Positions 33,781-47,227 are shown, counted from the stretch's first letter. The stretch: 64,000 bases of DNA from Xenopus tropicalis (GCF_000004195.4 NC_030677.2:97740829-97804828), one strand, 5' to 3'. Numbers and translations are program-made. The notes: generated by a model from the letters alone, not told the origin.

Positions 33781-33935
33781 TTTTGACAGCGTAACTATTG
33801 GATCAGATATTCTGGCCACTAATTACACTGTCATGTAACTTATTTTGTTGTTTCACTGATTTGCACAATTTTTGTGGTTTTATCACATTTTATCCCTATA
33901 TAAGTGTTCCTGATCTGTTTTTAGCGTAGCTTTGC

Positions 33936-36170
33936 CAGGTGTAACTTTGGTGTACAAAAATAACTTTACCTATTTTGAATTCATCAGAATGTGTACTTTC
34001 CAAAAATATATGGTTTTCTGGGGGTCACTGTATAGTTAGGGGGGGGTTACTGCACATAATACACTGACGGGGCTCTGTGTGCAAAAGCTGAGCTGGCAGG
34101 CGAGAAATCCTTATGCGCTATTTTCATTTAGGGTTCAGTACATACCGCAGACTTTGGTATATCTATGCATATTGGGCATCAAACTGTTCAGTAGGCCTCT
34201 GGTGTTCCTATTTGGGGTGACTTGCCTTTGTACGCAAGAAATTGTGTGAGATAAATGCGGCAAATTGCAACATTTTTAGGCGATTTTCTGAAATGTCATA
34301 AAAACCGATAACTTTAGGAAAGCTTTGCGGCTTGGTACTTTGGTGTAGAAAGGACTCTTTACCCTTGTTGGATTTGTCAGAATGTGTACTTTCCAAAAAT
34401 ATATGGTTTTGTGGGGGTCTCTGTATAGTTAGGGGAAGTTTTGGCACATAATACACTGACAGGGGGCTCTGTGTGCAAAAGCTGAGCTGGCAGGCGAGAA
34501 ATCCTTATGCGCTATTTTCATTTAGGGTTCAGTACATACTGCAGACTTTGGTATATCTATGCATATTGGGCATCAAACTGTTCAGTAGGCCTCTGGTGTT
34601 CCTATTTGGGGTGACTTGCCTTTGTACGCAAGAAATTGTGTGAGATAAATACGACAAATTGCAACATTTTTAGGCAATTTTCTGAAATGTCATAAAAACC
34701 AATAACTTTAGGAAAGCTCTGCAGATTGGTACTTTGGTGTAGAAAGGACTCTTTACCCTTGTTGGATTTGTCAGAATGTGTACTTTCCAAAAATATATGG
34801 TTTTGTGGGGGATTTGTATAGTTAGGGGAAGTTTTGGCACATAATACACTGACAGGGGGCTCTGTGTGCAAAAGCTGAGCTGGCAGGCGAGAAATCCTTA
34901 TGCGCTATTTTCATTTAGGGTTCAGTACATACCGCAGACTTTGGTATATCTATGCATATTGGGCATCAAACTGTTCAGTAGGCCTCTGGTGTTCCTATTG
35001 GGGGTGATTTGCCTTTGTACGCAAGAAATTGTGTGAGATAAATGTGACAAATTGCAACATTTTTAGGCAATTTTCTGAAATGTCATAAAAACCAATAACT
35101 TTAGGAAAGCTCTGCAGATTGGTACTTTGGTGTAGAAAGGACTCTTTACCCTTGTTGGATTTGTCAGAATGTGTACTTTCCAAAAATATATGGTTTTGTG
35201 GGGGATCTGTATAGTTAGGGGAAGTTTTGGCACATAATACACTGACAGGGGGCTCTGTGTGCAAAAGCTGAGCTGGCAGGCGAGAAATCCTTATGCGCTA
35301 TTTTCATTTAGGGTTCAGTACATACCGCAGACTTTGGTATATCTATGCATATTGGGCATCAAACTGTTCAGTAGGCCTCTGGTGTTCCTATTTGGGGTGA
35401 CTTGCCTTTGTACGCAAGAAATTGTGTGAGATAAATGCGGCAAATTGCAACATTTTTAGGCGATTTTCTGAAATGTCATAAAAACCGATAACTTTAGGAA
35501 AGCTTTGCGGCTTGGTACTTTGGTGTAGAAAGGACTCTTTACCTTTGTTGGATTTGTCAGAATGTGTACTTTCCAAAAATATATGGTTTTGTGGGGGTCT
35601 CTGTATAGTTAGGGGAAGTTTTGGCACATAATACACTGACAGGGGGCTCTGTGTGCAAAAGCTGAGCTGGCAGGCGAGAAATCCTTATGCGCTATTTTCA
35701 TTTAGGGTTCAGTACATACTGCAGACTTTGGTATATCTATGCATATTGGGCATCAAACTGTTCAGTAGGCCTCTGGTGTTCCTATATGGGGTGACTTGCC
35801 TTTGTACGCAAGAAATTGTGTGAGATAAATGCGACAAATTGCAACATTTTTAGGCGATTTTCTGAAATGTCATAAAAACCAATAACTTTAGGAAAGCTCT
35901 GCAGATTGGTACTTTGGTGTAGAAAGGACTCTTTACCCTTGTTGGATTTGTCAGAATGTGTACTTTCCAAAAATATATGGTTTTGTGGGGGTCACTGTAT
36001 GGTTAGGGGAAGTTTTGGCACATAATACACTGACAGGGGGCTCTGTGTGCAAAAGCTGAGCTGGCAGGCGAGAAATCCTTATGCGCTATTTTCATTTTGG
36101 GTTCAGTACATACCGCAGACTTTGGTATATCTATGCATATTGGGCATCAAACTGTTCAGTAGACCTCCGG
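33936..36170. repeat. Satellite array, type A units (~393 bp)
   Basis: About 5.5 units. The landmark GGGCATCAAACTGTTCAGTA recurs at 393-394-bp steps (near 34163, 34557, 34951, 35344, 35737, 36132). Variant bases near 34208-34456 recur at 35388-35636, three units away, while the two units between share a different variant set. Recurring ~82-89-codon minus-strand frames are shared by descent and are not evidence of protein. Confidence 0.93.
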
Positions 36171-39100
36171 TGTTCCTTTTTGGGGTGATTTGTCTTTATC
36201 TGATCTTTATCAAGAAATTGTGAGAGATAAATGCGGCAAATTGCAACATTTTTATGCGATTTTCGAAAATGTCATATAAATCTGCAAACTTAGGAAAGCT
36301 TTACAGCTTGGTACTTTGTAGCAATAAGAAATATTTACCCATTATAGATTCGGGGGGATGTGTATTTTCCAAAAATATATGGCTTTCTGGGGTGAATGTA
36401 CTTTTTTTGTAGCATTATCCCACATAAAGGATGTAAATGTGTTGATTTTGCAGGAGCTGAAATGATAGATCATATGGGGGTATGTTCCCATTGGGGCCCC
36501 TACATGCCACATACTTAGGTAAACCTATACATATTGGGCATCAAACTGTTCAGTGGACCCCTGGCGTTCAAATTTAGGGTGTTTTATCTTGGTACCTAAC
36601 ACTATGTGGGAGATAAGATGCTGCAAAGTGGAAGCTTTGAGGGGATTTTTGGAAATGTCATCAAAATTGCTAACTTTAGAAAAGCTGTGCGGCTTGGTTC
36701 TTTGGAGTAGAAAGACATGGGTACCCATTTTAGATTCGGGGGAATGTGTACTTTCCAAAAATATATGACTTTCTGGGGTGAGCGTACTTTTTTGTAGCTT
36801 TATCCCACATATAATGATGTAAATGTGTTGATTTTGCATGAGCTGAAATGACAGAAATGACAGTATATATGGGGGTATGTTCACATTGGGGCCCCTACAT
36901 GCCACATACTTAGGTAAACCTATACATATTGGGCATCAAACTGTTCAGTGGACCCCTGGCGTTCAAATTCAGGGTGTTTTATCTTGGTACCTAATGCTAT
37001 GTGGGAGATAAGATGCTTCAAAATGGAAGCTTTGAGGGGATTTTTGGAAATGTCATCAAAATTGCTAACTTTAGAAAAGCTGTGCGGCTTGGTACTTTGG
37101 AGTAGAAAGACATGGGTACCCATTTTAGATTCGGGGGAATGTGTACTTTCCAAAAATATATGGCTTTCTGGGGTGAGCGTACTTTTTTGTAGCTTTATCT
37201 CACATATAATGATGTAAATGTGTTGATTTTGCAGGAGCTGAAATGACAGAAATGACAGTATATATGGGGGTATGTTCACATTGGGGCCCCTACATGCCAC
37301 ATACTTGGGTAAACCTATACATATTGGGCATCAAACTGTTCAGTGGACCCCTGGTGTTCAAATTCAGGGTGTTTTATCTTGGTACCTAATGCTATGTGGG
37401 AGATAAGATGCTGCAAAGTGGAAGCTTTGAGGGGATTTTTGGAAATGTCATCAAAATTGCTAACTTTAGAAAAGCTGTGCGGCTTGGTACTTTGGAGTAG
37501 AAAGACATGGGTACCCATTTTAGATTTGGGGGAATGTGTACTTTCCAAAAATATATGACTTTCTGGGGTGAGCGTACTTTTTTGTAGCTTTATCCCACAT
37601 ATAATGATGTAAATGTGTTGATTTTGCAGGAGCTGAAATGACAGAAATGACAGTATATATGGGGGTATGTTCACATTGGGGCCCCTACATGCCACATACT
37701 TAGGTAAACCTATACATATTGGGCATCAAACTGTTCAGTGGACCCCTGGCGTTCAAATTCAGGGTGTTTTATCTTGGTACCTAATGCTATGTGGGAGATA
37801 AGATGCTTCAAAATGGAAGCTTTGAGGGGATTTTTGGAAATGTCATCAAAATTGCTAACTTTAGAAAAGCTGTGCGGCTTGGTACTTTGGAGTAGAAAGA
37901 CATGGGTACCCATTTTAGATTCGGGGGAATGTGTACTTTCCAAAAATATATGGCTTTCTGGGGTGAGCGTACTTTTTTGTAGCTTTATCTCACATATAAT
38001 GATGTAAATGTGTTGATTTTGCAGGAGCTGAAATGACAGAAATGACAGTATATATGGGGGTATGTTCACATTCGGGCCCCTACATGCCACATACTTGGGT
38101 AAACCTATACATATTGGGCATCAAACTGTTCAGTGGACCCCTGGTGTTCAAATTCAGGGTGTTTTATCTTGGTACCTAATGCTATGTGGGAGATAAGATG
38201 CTTCAAAGTGGAAGCTTTGAGGGGATTTTTGGAAATGTCATCAAAATTGCTAACTTTAGAAAAGCTGTGCGGCTTGGTACTTTGGAGTAGAAAGACATGG
38301 GTACCCATTTTAGATTCGGGGGAATGTGTACTTTCCAAAAATATATGACTTTCTGGGGTGAGCGTACTTTTTTGTAGCTTTATCCCACATATAATAATGT
38401 AAATGTGTTGATTTTGCAGGAGCTGAAATGACAGAAATGACAGTTCATATGGGGGTATGTTCACATTGGGGCCCCTACATGCCACATACTTAGGTAAACC
38501 TATACATATTGGGCATCAAACTGTTTAGTGGACCCCTGGCGTTCAAATTCAGGGTGTTTTATCTTGGTACCTAATGCTATGTGGGAGATAAGATGCTTCA
38601 AAGTGGAAGCTTTGAGGGGATTTTTGGAAATGTCATCAAAATTGCTAACTTTAGAAAAGCTGTGCGGCTTGGTACTTTGGAGTAGAAAGACATAGGTACC
38701 CATTTTAGATTCGGGGGAATGTGTACTTTCCAAAAATATATGACTTTCTGGGGTGAGCATACTTTTTACTAGCTTTATCCCACATATAATGATGTAAATG
38801 TGTTGATTTTGCAGAAGCTGAAATGACAGAAATGACAGTATATATGGGGGTATGTTCACATTCGGGCCCCTACATGCCACATACTTGGGTAAACCTATAC
38901 ATATTGGGCATCAAACTGTTCAGTGGACCCCTGGTGTTCAAATTCAGGGTGTTTTATCTTGGTACCTAATGCTATGTGGGAGATAAGATGCTTCAAATTG
39001 GAAGCTTTGAGGGGATTTTTGGAAATGTCATCAAAATTGCTAACTTTAGAAAAGCTGTGCGGCTTGGTACTTTGGAGTAGAAAGACATGGGTACCCATTT

Positions 39101-39720
39101 TAGATTCGGGGGAATGTGTACTTTCCAAAAATATATGACTTTCTGGGGTGAGCGTACTTTTTTGTAGCTTTATCCCACATATAATAATGTAAATGTGTTG
39201 ATTTTGCAGGAGCTGAAATGACAGAAATGACAGTTCATATGGGGGTATGTTCACATTGGGGCCCCTACATGCCACATACTTAGGTAAACCTATACATATT
39301 GGGCATCAAACTGTTCAGTGGACCCCTGGCGTTCAAATTCAGGGTGTTTTATCTTGGTACCTAATGCTATGTGGGAGATAAGATGCTTCAAAGTGGAAGC
39401 TTTGAGGGGATTTTTGGAAATGTCATCAAAATTGCTAACTTTAGAAAAGCTGTGCGGCTTGGTACTTTGGAGTAGAAAGACATGGGTACCCATTTTAGAT
39501 TCGGGGGAATGTGTACTTTCCAAAAATATATGACTTTCTGGGGTGAGCGTACTTTTTACTAGCTTCATCCCACATATAATGATGTAAATGTGTTGATTTT
39601 GCAGAAGCTGAAATGACAGAAATGACAGTTCATATGGGGTATGTTCACATTGGGGCCCCTACATGCCACATACTTAGGTAAACCTATACATATTGGGCAT
39701 CAAACTGTTCAGTGGACCCC
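36171..39720. repeat. Satellite array, type B units (395 bp)
   Basis: About nine units, recognisable by GTTCAGTGGACCCCTGG and TCTGGGGTGAGCGTAC at exact 395-bp steps. They are clearly homologous to type A (shared GGGCATCAAACTGTTCAGT, TACTTTCCAAAAATATATG) but diverged. Alternate units share variants, giving a 790-bp dimer. Each unit has a 126-codon minus-strand open frame with intact start and stop; no known protein is recognised in it. Degenerate half-units continue to about 40110. Confidence 0.93.
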
Positions 39721-40438
39721 AGGCATTCATATTTAGGGTGTTTTATTTGGTTACTTTATGACCTGTAGGAGATAAGATACTATAGACTAGAAGCTTTGAA
39801 GCGATTTTTAAAAAAAATCACAAATTTTGATAAAAACCAATAACTTTAGGAAAGCATTGCGACTTGATAGTTTGGAGTAGACAGACAGTTGTGCCTATTC
39901 TGTATTCCCCAGAATCTGTTCTTTCCAAAAATGTACAATTTTCTGGGATAAACCTTCTGTTAGTGGAATTTTGGCCTTGAAATCCAAAGTATGCAGTTTT
40001 TTTGGAGCAGTGCTTTGGGAATTTGGTAGTGTACTGCTGGGAGTTTTTGACCTATACAAGTGAGAAATCTCCATAAAACTATATATATTTGGTATTGGCA
40101 CGTTCAGGAGACATGGGACTTTCCAAATCAGTTGTATATTCGTGCATAAAATAATTTTTGTTTCTAGTATGTGTGATTATATTATGGAAAATTTGATTTT
40201 TTTTGCATTTTTAGACATTTAGAAGCCTATATCTTGTTACAGAATTGGAATTACACAAAAATTCTACCATATTTTGAAAGCTTAGGTTGTTCTGAAAAAA
40301 ACGATATATTGTTTTCCTTGGTAAACTAAAAGTCCCCCCGAGGAAAGGCCCCTAAAGTGAAACAGTGCAAAATGTTCAAAAACTGTCTGGCAATACAAGT
40401 TCCGCTTTGACCAAAATGGCTGGCAGTAAAAGGGTTAA

Positions 40439-42286
40439 AAGCTGGGAAGAGACATAAGAGGAAGGTAAATAATAATAAAAACTATAAACACTAAAAAGTT
40501 GTGAAAAATAGGACATTCTATAATGTTACCATTCACAGCAATTAACGTAAAGGTGAACTAGAACATCTTTTAACATTCTTTATAGGAAACTGCTCAGTTG
40601 AATTTACGCTGAAGCAATTTATACACAAGTGTAAACAAGCTATTTCCTGTAAATCTAATACTACCTACTCCCCTGTGGCTTCCTCTGATTGCCGACAGAA
40701 AAAGACAGGTTGAAAAGGAAGCCTATTTATTTCAGAGAAAGGGACCATATGCCACTTCCGTGTGCATCTGGGTAATGTTGATAGAATTAAGCAAGCCTAT
40801 GAAGTCCAAGTGATACAAATGCCTAAAAGCCTATATATATGAAAATATATATATAAATATATGAATTCTTGGACATTATATTTATGGGTGCAGGCAGTGC
40901 ATTGTAGTAGTGAGAATCCTTTTAAGTACATATTAGTTACATAGCCAGTTTGAAAATTGACAGATTATTACCATTGTAAAATCAATAAATCAGTAACATT
41001 TCTTTTTGTTATTTTTGCATTTTAAACAATGGGGGAGGGTACAAAAAGAAGGAGCAGGAATCAGTAACGTTTAAGATCAAAATGGTCACAAACAAGTCAA
41101 TATTTTACACAGTGATTTGTTCCTCCATATGATATACGGGATTTAACTGTTCTTAGATTGAAATATGATACCAAATGAAACCTTTTTCAGATTAATGGTT
41201 TATCATGGAATTAGTTAAAGGGGAATACATCCCATAAGCATGCTTAATCATCCATTTATTTTTTCTGAAAAAGCTATAAAGGCAAAGCATAACATTCTTC
41301 CAGAATTACTTTACACACATATGAACAGAAGCTAACATATTGCTTACAGGAGAATAGTACCTCTAAGGCCAAAGGCACACATTTTGTCATTTCACACTGT
41401 TTAGAAACAACTATGGCAAATATGTCAGAAAAGTGATTAGCTTTTGCCATGCCCTCTGCAGCAAGTGCTGCTCCATTTGTTTCTGGCAACGTAACCTTAA
41501 CATACAATATAGTGCATACTTATATTTGAAGATTACATTTCATGCATAATTATTTACATATGCCATAGAGAAGAATGTAAAATTGCACTGAATAATCCAT
41601 AATCATCTGGAAATATTGTTCTTCCTATAATACTGTATTTATGCTGTTCTTCACCCCTCCATTTTATTGGCAATGGTGGGATGTTTTTGGCACAATTTGT
41701 AATAATTTAAGCATTCAAACCAAAGAAACAAAAAACATAATAAACTTTGATTTGTGTTTGTGAAATATATATGGTAGATATGCTTTGCAAACTGCATATT
41801 GCAGGAGATGTTGTTTAGTGTTTGCTTTAATAAAACTGCAAGTAATGCAAGGTGGTGTAATGAAATCATAGTGCCAATCTGTCCACTATCCAGGTACCTT
41901 GTCTGAGGGATGAATGGCATGCAATGTACTATATGGAATGCAGTTCATAACTTCTGATAGGCAGGACCATCTTGTTTTTATTTCTTTTTTTGCATTGTCT
42001 GTTTGAACTATTTTATTATAAAGTGCTTTGAAGAAAGCAAACATTTATATTAATCTTGAAAACAAATGGAGACATATACACATGGTCCTGTGCAGTCCTG
42101 TCAAGTTCTTCCATTTCAGCTTCCACTGCAACTAGAGTCTCTAACCCAGAACAGGAAAACCATCTGAGACCATTGTTCCTCCTTCACCAATCTCAGCAAA
42201 CTCACTTAGAATTATGTATATAGGCACACAGGGTTCACCTAGCATACATCTTAGCCAGACCTAGTCTCAGACCTTTTTGGTATTTA
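40439..42286. other. Non-coding stretch
   Basis: 40440-40570 contains a decayed piece of the T2-like family of 52010-52300 (AATAGGACATTCTATAAT, AAAGGTGAACTAGAAC). The rest is unremarkable AT-rich sequence. Confidence 0.45.
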
Positions 42287-42634
42287 TAAAGGTGGCCATA
42301 CACGCACCGATATTATCGTACGAAACCTCGTTTCGTACGATAATCGGTGCGTGTATGGCATGTCAGCGAGCCGACCGATATCGCAGGAAGCTGCTGAAAT
42401 CGGTCGGCTCGCCGATCGGCCAAGTTAGAAAATTTTGATCGGGCGCCATAGAAGGCGCCTGACCAAAATTCTCCCTTCAGAGCTGAATCGGCAGAAGGAG
42501 GTAGAAATCCTATTGTTTCTACCTCCTTACCTGCCGATTCAGCCCTGAATGGTGTGTGGCGGATCTGACGATGTTTCGTGTGACCGACGGTCGTACGAAA
42601 CATCGTGAGATCGCCACGTGTATGGCCAGCTTAA
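42287..42634. mobile_element. TTAA element of five tiled hairpins, copy 1
   Basis: AAAGGTGGCCATACACGCAC at the left, where TTAA is altered, and CACGTGTATGGCCAGCTTAA at the right. The interior is five consecutive hairpins (ACCGATATTATCGTACGAAA..., GCGAGCCGACCGAT..., TTTTGATCGGGCGCC..., AATCGGCAGAAGGAGGTAGA..., CGATGTTTCG...). It is nearly identical to 53926-54273, in the same orientation. Confidence 0.9.
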
Positions 42635-45592
42635 GGCTTGATAAAAGACCAAAGAGGTTAATTTGGATATGGTGGTGGATATGGCCATTGGGTGACTGAA
42701 TCTAGACACTGTATATTAAGTGAATGGCTGACAAATTAGTACAGTTCTGGCATACACCTGCAGTTGGCATTGCACATGGTAATATTAGGCTTGTGGATAT
42801 TTGCTTGGCTGCTTGCTTTTCTAAGCCATGCTTTCAACAAATAGTTTTTGACACTGCTCCCTGAGTCAACAAAGTACACCAACTGATGCTGTTATGAGTT
42901 ACAAGTTCAGATTTTTGGTCATATAGTGTCTTGATACTTTTGTCATATAGTGTATCTGTACAAATAAAATGCTAAATCAAAAGCAGCTGGAGTCCCTCTT
43001 GTTCTCAAATGTATACAATGGAAAGATGGTATTATCAGTAACATTTTTAATAACTAGTTTTCCAATTAGAGGTTTCTTATATTCTCTGATGTCTTCTATT
43101 TTTTAATAAAAGAAATTAAGCAATTAAGCAAATAACCTTTATAAAAATAATTAATATCTTCTACAGAGATTTATTGTAAAGGAGAATATCTTTTAAAGCC
43201 AACAAAAATGGGTCCATTAATTCAGTAATGGAGGGCATTTCAGTAGCTCACAGTTAGTCTGTATTATCTGCAGCTGGCCATATACTTATATCATAAGGCA
43301 AAGTGGGATGCTCAAAATGACACGCTGCAATTGATTCAGTAAAACTAAGACACGGGTCTTTTACTTTCTAGGTTGAAAACAGCTCCTAATATGCACTCAC
43401 CCTTGTCACTGCTAGTGACAAATAAGTATACAAAAGAAGAATACTTTTTTGTCAGTTTCGTTGCGTTTTTTTCTGCTCAATCAAATAGCACATGTTTTCC
43501 TATGCTAGCAGCAGAATTACATTAATTATATAGCACACAATTGGATAAGAGAAAATCTCATTATGTGGCCTGCTGCCTCCAGTAGATTTTGTAAGTGCAC
43601 AAACCAGAAACCTAGGGTTTTAATAAACTCGTGAAATCACAAAAAGCTGTAATCATTGCTTCACTCATGTGAAGAAAATAAGAGCTAACCATAGCTCATT
43701 ATAGGTATAAACATATGGACAGTGTCTTGTATCTGAAAACCTCATTATGGAGAGCTTGCAAAGGTTTATTAACATCCCAGTCATGCATTTGCAGGCCTCG
43801 CTATCATATGAATTAGATCTGTAATCAGATTTCTGCCATTTATTATGCAAACTCTGAAAGTTGTGTATTCATTGAATACAGGTTTGTTTTTCTTCACTTT
43901 TTAATAAATTGCTGTTTCTGCCTTGCCATTTCCATCTGTCTTTAGCGTCTTTAGCATCTTTAGCATTTGGAAAGAACTGGGCATGCCAAAGACTTGCTGG
44001 AACTGATAAAGTCATTAGCAGCACAAAGCAAAATATTTAAGAATTATATGGATTAATGGCCTTTTTTTAGTAGTTATAGGGCCAAGCCAAAATAGACTTT
44101 GTGGGCCCAATTTTTAACATAAAATAGCAACTCAGAGCAACTTTTGGGAAGATGCAGCTAAAATAGGCCCATCATTTGCTCCCCTCTGTCCACTAATTAT
44201 GGGTTTCTTAAAATACTGGGATCATGATGCTGCCCTGATGCTAACCCAACATGGAGCGCATGTCTGTCTGTTGCCTGACTACTTTGCCTTCATCCAAAAG
44301 CAGCGGGCATCATTTGCTGGAGCTGAACAGTGGTTCAGGGCACTGGTACTCCATACTCTTTCCTGCTAAGCATCATATTATCGAAGGGACCAGGCCCTAC
44401 TTCTTCACAAAGTTAGCAGATCGCTCGGCTGGATACCCATCAGGCCCAGAGAACACCCAGAAACAGCCCAGCCAGGCAGTAAGGGTCAACTCACAGTATG
44501 TAAGTACAGTAACTTTCCTAAAATGCAACCCCCATGTTTTCTAACCACAGGGGTGGCCCTTCGGGCATGTGCTCTATTACGCAGTACACTGTATACAGTT
44601 CTACCCACTCTCTAAAACTCTCTAAAACTCAGTGACACCTAGAGCACCAAAGCGTGTCTACACTGTAAACTGACTTTATTGCGGCCTGACTGATTTACTC
44701 TGTCACCATTGCCTAATATGTCTTGACTGTCTACTGAGCAAACCCGGATTAATTATAAATAGCTGCCAAACTGTGAGTCTGATGCCATGGGGACTGTGGT
44801 CTAGTTAAGGGGACTCGACAGACACCCAAATACTCACTATGTACAATAACTCCATTGACTAGAGGAGAGCTTGCCATACGATGGCACATGTTTAATACTG
44901 CAGTATGGGTAAGCCACAACTGCTTTTGCCACAAGAAGTTCTTTACAGTTATGGGTCTAGGCCTACCCATGTTTGGGGGTGGGTAAGGGGGTTTAGGGAA
45001 AGTTATGGGTTGTGTTACTGCTTATCTGTTAATTTATTTTTTCATGGCTCACACATCTCGATCATAACCATGGCGTGTTTAGCCACAAGGCTTAATATTG
45101 CAATGTATTATAAATTCTCTCTACTGTTACACTCCACCTACTTCTGTGATCATTGGGACTTCATATATACTGTACAATCTTGCGTATATGCAGGTTTTAA
45201 CCCTTATCTCCTGGATTACCAGGGTGCTAAACTGTAAATTTAAGTGAGAATAACTGACTTTATTTAAGTCCAAGAGATGCCAAGAATTGGCACTGCCTTT
45301 TGTTGCTGAGTTTCTGGGAGGAGGTAATAAATTATTTAGCTGATAAAGACATGTGCCCCCTGAGATCTGTCTGCTGGGTCTGGTGGATGAACTACTGTCC
45401 CTGGTATGAACCCTATCTCTCATAAGGGTAACTCCATACTATGGCAAGAAGCTAGTGATAATGCATTTGATGGGAAGCAATGCCCCAATGATCAACCAGT
45501 GGGTTAACTTAATTAATAAAAACCTTCCCTCTATAAGGCTTACCTATGTGGTCCATGGGTGTCCCAACAAATTAAAAAAATGTGGACCCTAT
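42635..45592. other. Non-coding stretch
   Basis: About 3 kb. 44200-45430 is slightly less AT-rich with several open frames of 70-110 codons on both strands, none recognisable. Confidence 0.45.
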
Positions 45593-46061
45593 GGGGCCCA
45601 TTTACTTACTCACGAACGGGCCGAATGTGTCCGATTGCGTTTTTTTCGTAATGATCGGTATTTTGCGATTTTTTCGGAAAATTATCGCGACTTTTTCGTT
45701 ACCAATACGATTTTTGCGGAAAAACGCGAGTTTTTCGTAGCCATTCCGAAAGTTGCGATTTTTTCGTAGTGTTAAAACTTGTGCAAAACGTTGCGCCTTT
45801 TAAGGTTTAACGCTACGAAAAAAGCGCAACTTTTCGCGCAAGTTTTAACGCTACGAAAAAATCGCAACTTTCGGAATGGCTACGAAAAACTCATGTTTTT
45901 TCGCGCAAATCGTATTGGTAACGAAAAAGTCGCGATAATTTCCAAAAAGTCGTAAAGGCGCTGAAAAAATCGCAAAAAATACGAAAAAGTTGCAAAATGT
46001 TCGTTTTCCAATCGGAATTTTTCCAATTCGGTTGGAATTCGTGTCTTAGTAAATCAGCCCC
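45593..46061. mobile_element. Palindromic MITE, second copy of GGGGC(T)GATTTACT family
   Basis: GGGGCCCATTTACTTACTCACG and the inverse TTAGTAAATCAGCCCC at the ends. Extended CG-rich arms (TTTTTCGTAATGATCGG, CAATACGATTTTTGCG) fold around a centre near 45815. Same family as 26666-27124. Confidence 0.88.
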
Positions 46062-46329
46062 TAAGACTTGATATTAGCCCACTGGACCTTCCTAATCCTT
46101 AAATCTCCATGGCTATCCCGAGGCCTCTCTCTGATATGCCGCTAGTTTCCATACTGTAAATTTTGTATGATGATGCTACTGTTTTTTCGGCACTGATTAT
46201 TGTTGATACAACACACCTACTACAGTATTTCATCTGTAAATCATGTTCTACCCCTTTTTTTTTCCTTCCATTAAAATGCAAAATAAAAAGTATTTTAAAA
46301 AAAGCTCCCCTTAGCATTGTTTGACATAA

Positions 46330-46556
46330 GGGGCAGATGATATGACAGGCAAAATATGGGTTTAGAGCTTAATACATAAAAACTCACCCACATTCTATTC
46401 ATTCCTATGGGATTTTTAGAAGGGTATTTATCAAATGGTGAGTTCTAAATTTCACCCATTAATTAATACACTTCTAAAAATCCCATAGGAACGAATAGAA
46501 CGTGGGTGAGTTTTTATGTATTAAGCTCTAACCTCACATTTTTATAAATCTGCCCC
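46330..46556. mobile_element. Palindromic MITE (GGGGCAGATxTAT)
   Basis: GGGGCAGATGATATGACAGG at the left and TTTATAAATCTGCCCC at the right. Arms include TTAATACATAAAAACTCACC and its inverse, and AATCCCATAGGAA. A shorter relative is at 55219-55363. Confidence 0.8.
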
Positions 46557-46729
46557 ATGGAGTTAAGGATTTAAGTAATAAAAGGCCCAAATCAGCAGAA
46601 AGTATTTACTTGTCACATGTTTAAAAGCACACATAATATTGATAGCTATGAATTATTGTACCTGTCAAATTTAGTGCATTTCATTACAAGTGTGTTAATC
46701 TTGGTTAAGGGAAAATGTATCAAAATATA

Positions 46730-47227
46730 AATTAGAACTCACCACATAAAAATTCACCAATTTTTTATTCATTCTTATGGGATTTTTAAGAGGGTGATTT
46801 ATCAATGGTCGAGTTTGATTTTTTTCACGATCTGAGTTTTTTGGAGCTTAAAAAACTCAAATGTGAGTTATGTTTAGAAAACTCGAATGTCTGGTATTTA
46901 TGAATTGCAAAAAACCCAAAAAATTAAAATGGAAAACTTTGCCATCAAAAAGCTTTCGAGTTTATAGAAGTCAGTTGGAGTTGCCCTAGGCAAAGTCATG
47001 TCATATGTTCAATTCGAGTTTACAAGCTGTTTCCAAGTTTGTTTCGAGTTTGAAACTCGAATATTCAAGAAAAACAAACTTGAATTCATAAATTCGAAAA
47101 TTGATAAATAAACCCCTTACTTTCACAGATTGATAAATACACTTCTTAAAGTTCTGTAGGAATGAAAAGAGAGTGGTTGAATTTTCTGTGATGAGCTCTA
47201 TTCTCACATCTTGATAAATCTGCCCCT
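46730..47227. mobile_element. Nested MITEs of related 'toothed' families
   Basis: An outer, left-degenerate copy of the 46330 family ends TTGATAAATCTGCCCC at about 47227. Inside it, about 46792-47117, lies a second inverted-repeat element (GATTTATCAATGGTCGAGTTT ... AAATTGATAAATAAACCCC) rich in CGAGTTT/AAACTCG. Confidence 0.65.

Larger units (their letters stand above)
33120..40438. mobile_element. 7.3 kb Uribo2-like piggyBac element, satellite-filled
   Basis: It has TTAA at both edges (33120-33123 and 40435-40438) and inverted ends of the form C(C/T)CTTTTACTGCCA. The left end is a row of hairpins. The right end contains AGACATTTAGAAGCCTATAT, CCTAAAGTGAAACAGTGCAA and TGGCTGGCAGTAAAAGGG. From memory both ends resemble the Xenopus piggyBac-like family Uribo2. 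No transposase frame exists. The body is a tandem array of ~394-bp units, so the element is non-autonomous. TTAA insertion and precise excision are family properties; activity here is unknown. Confidence 0.85.
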
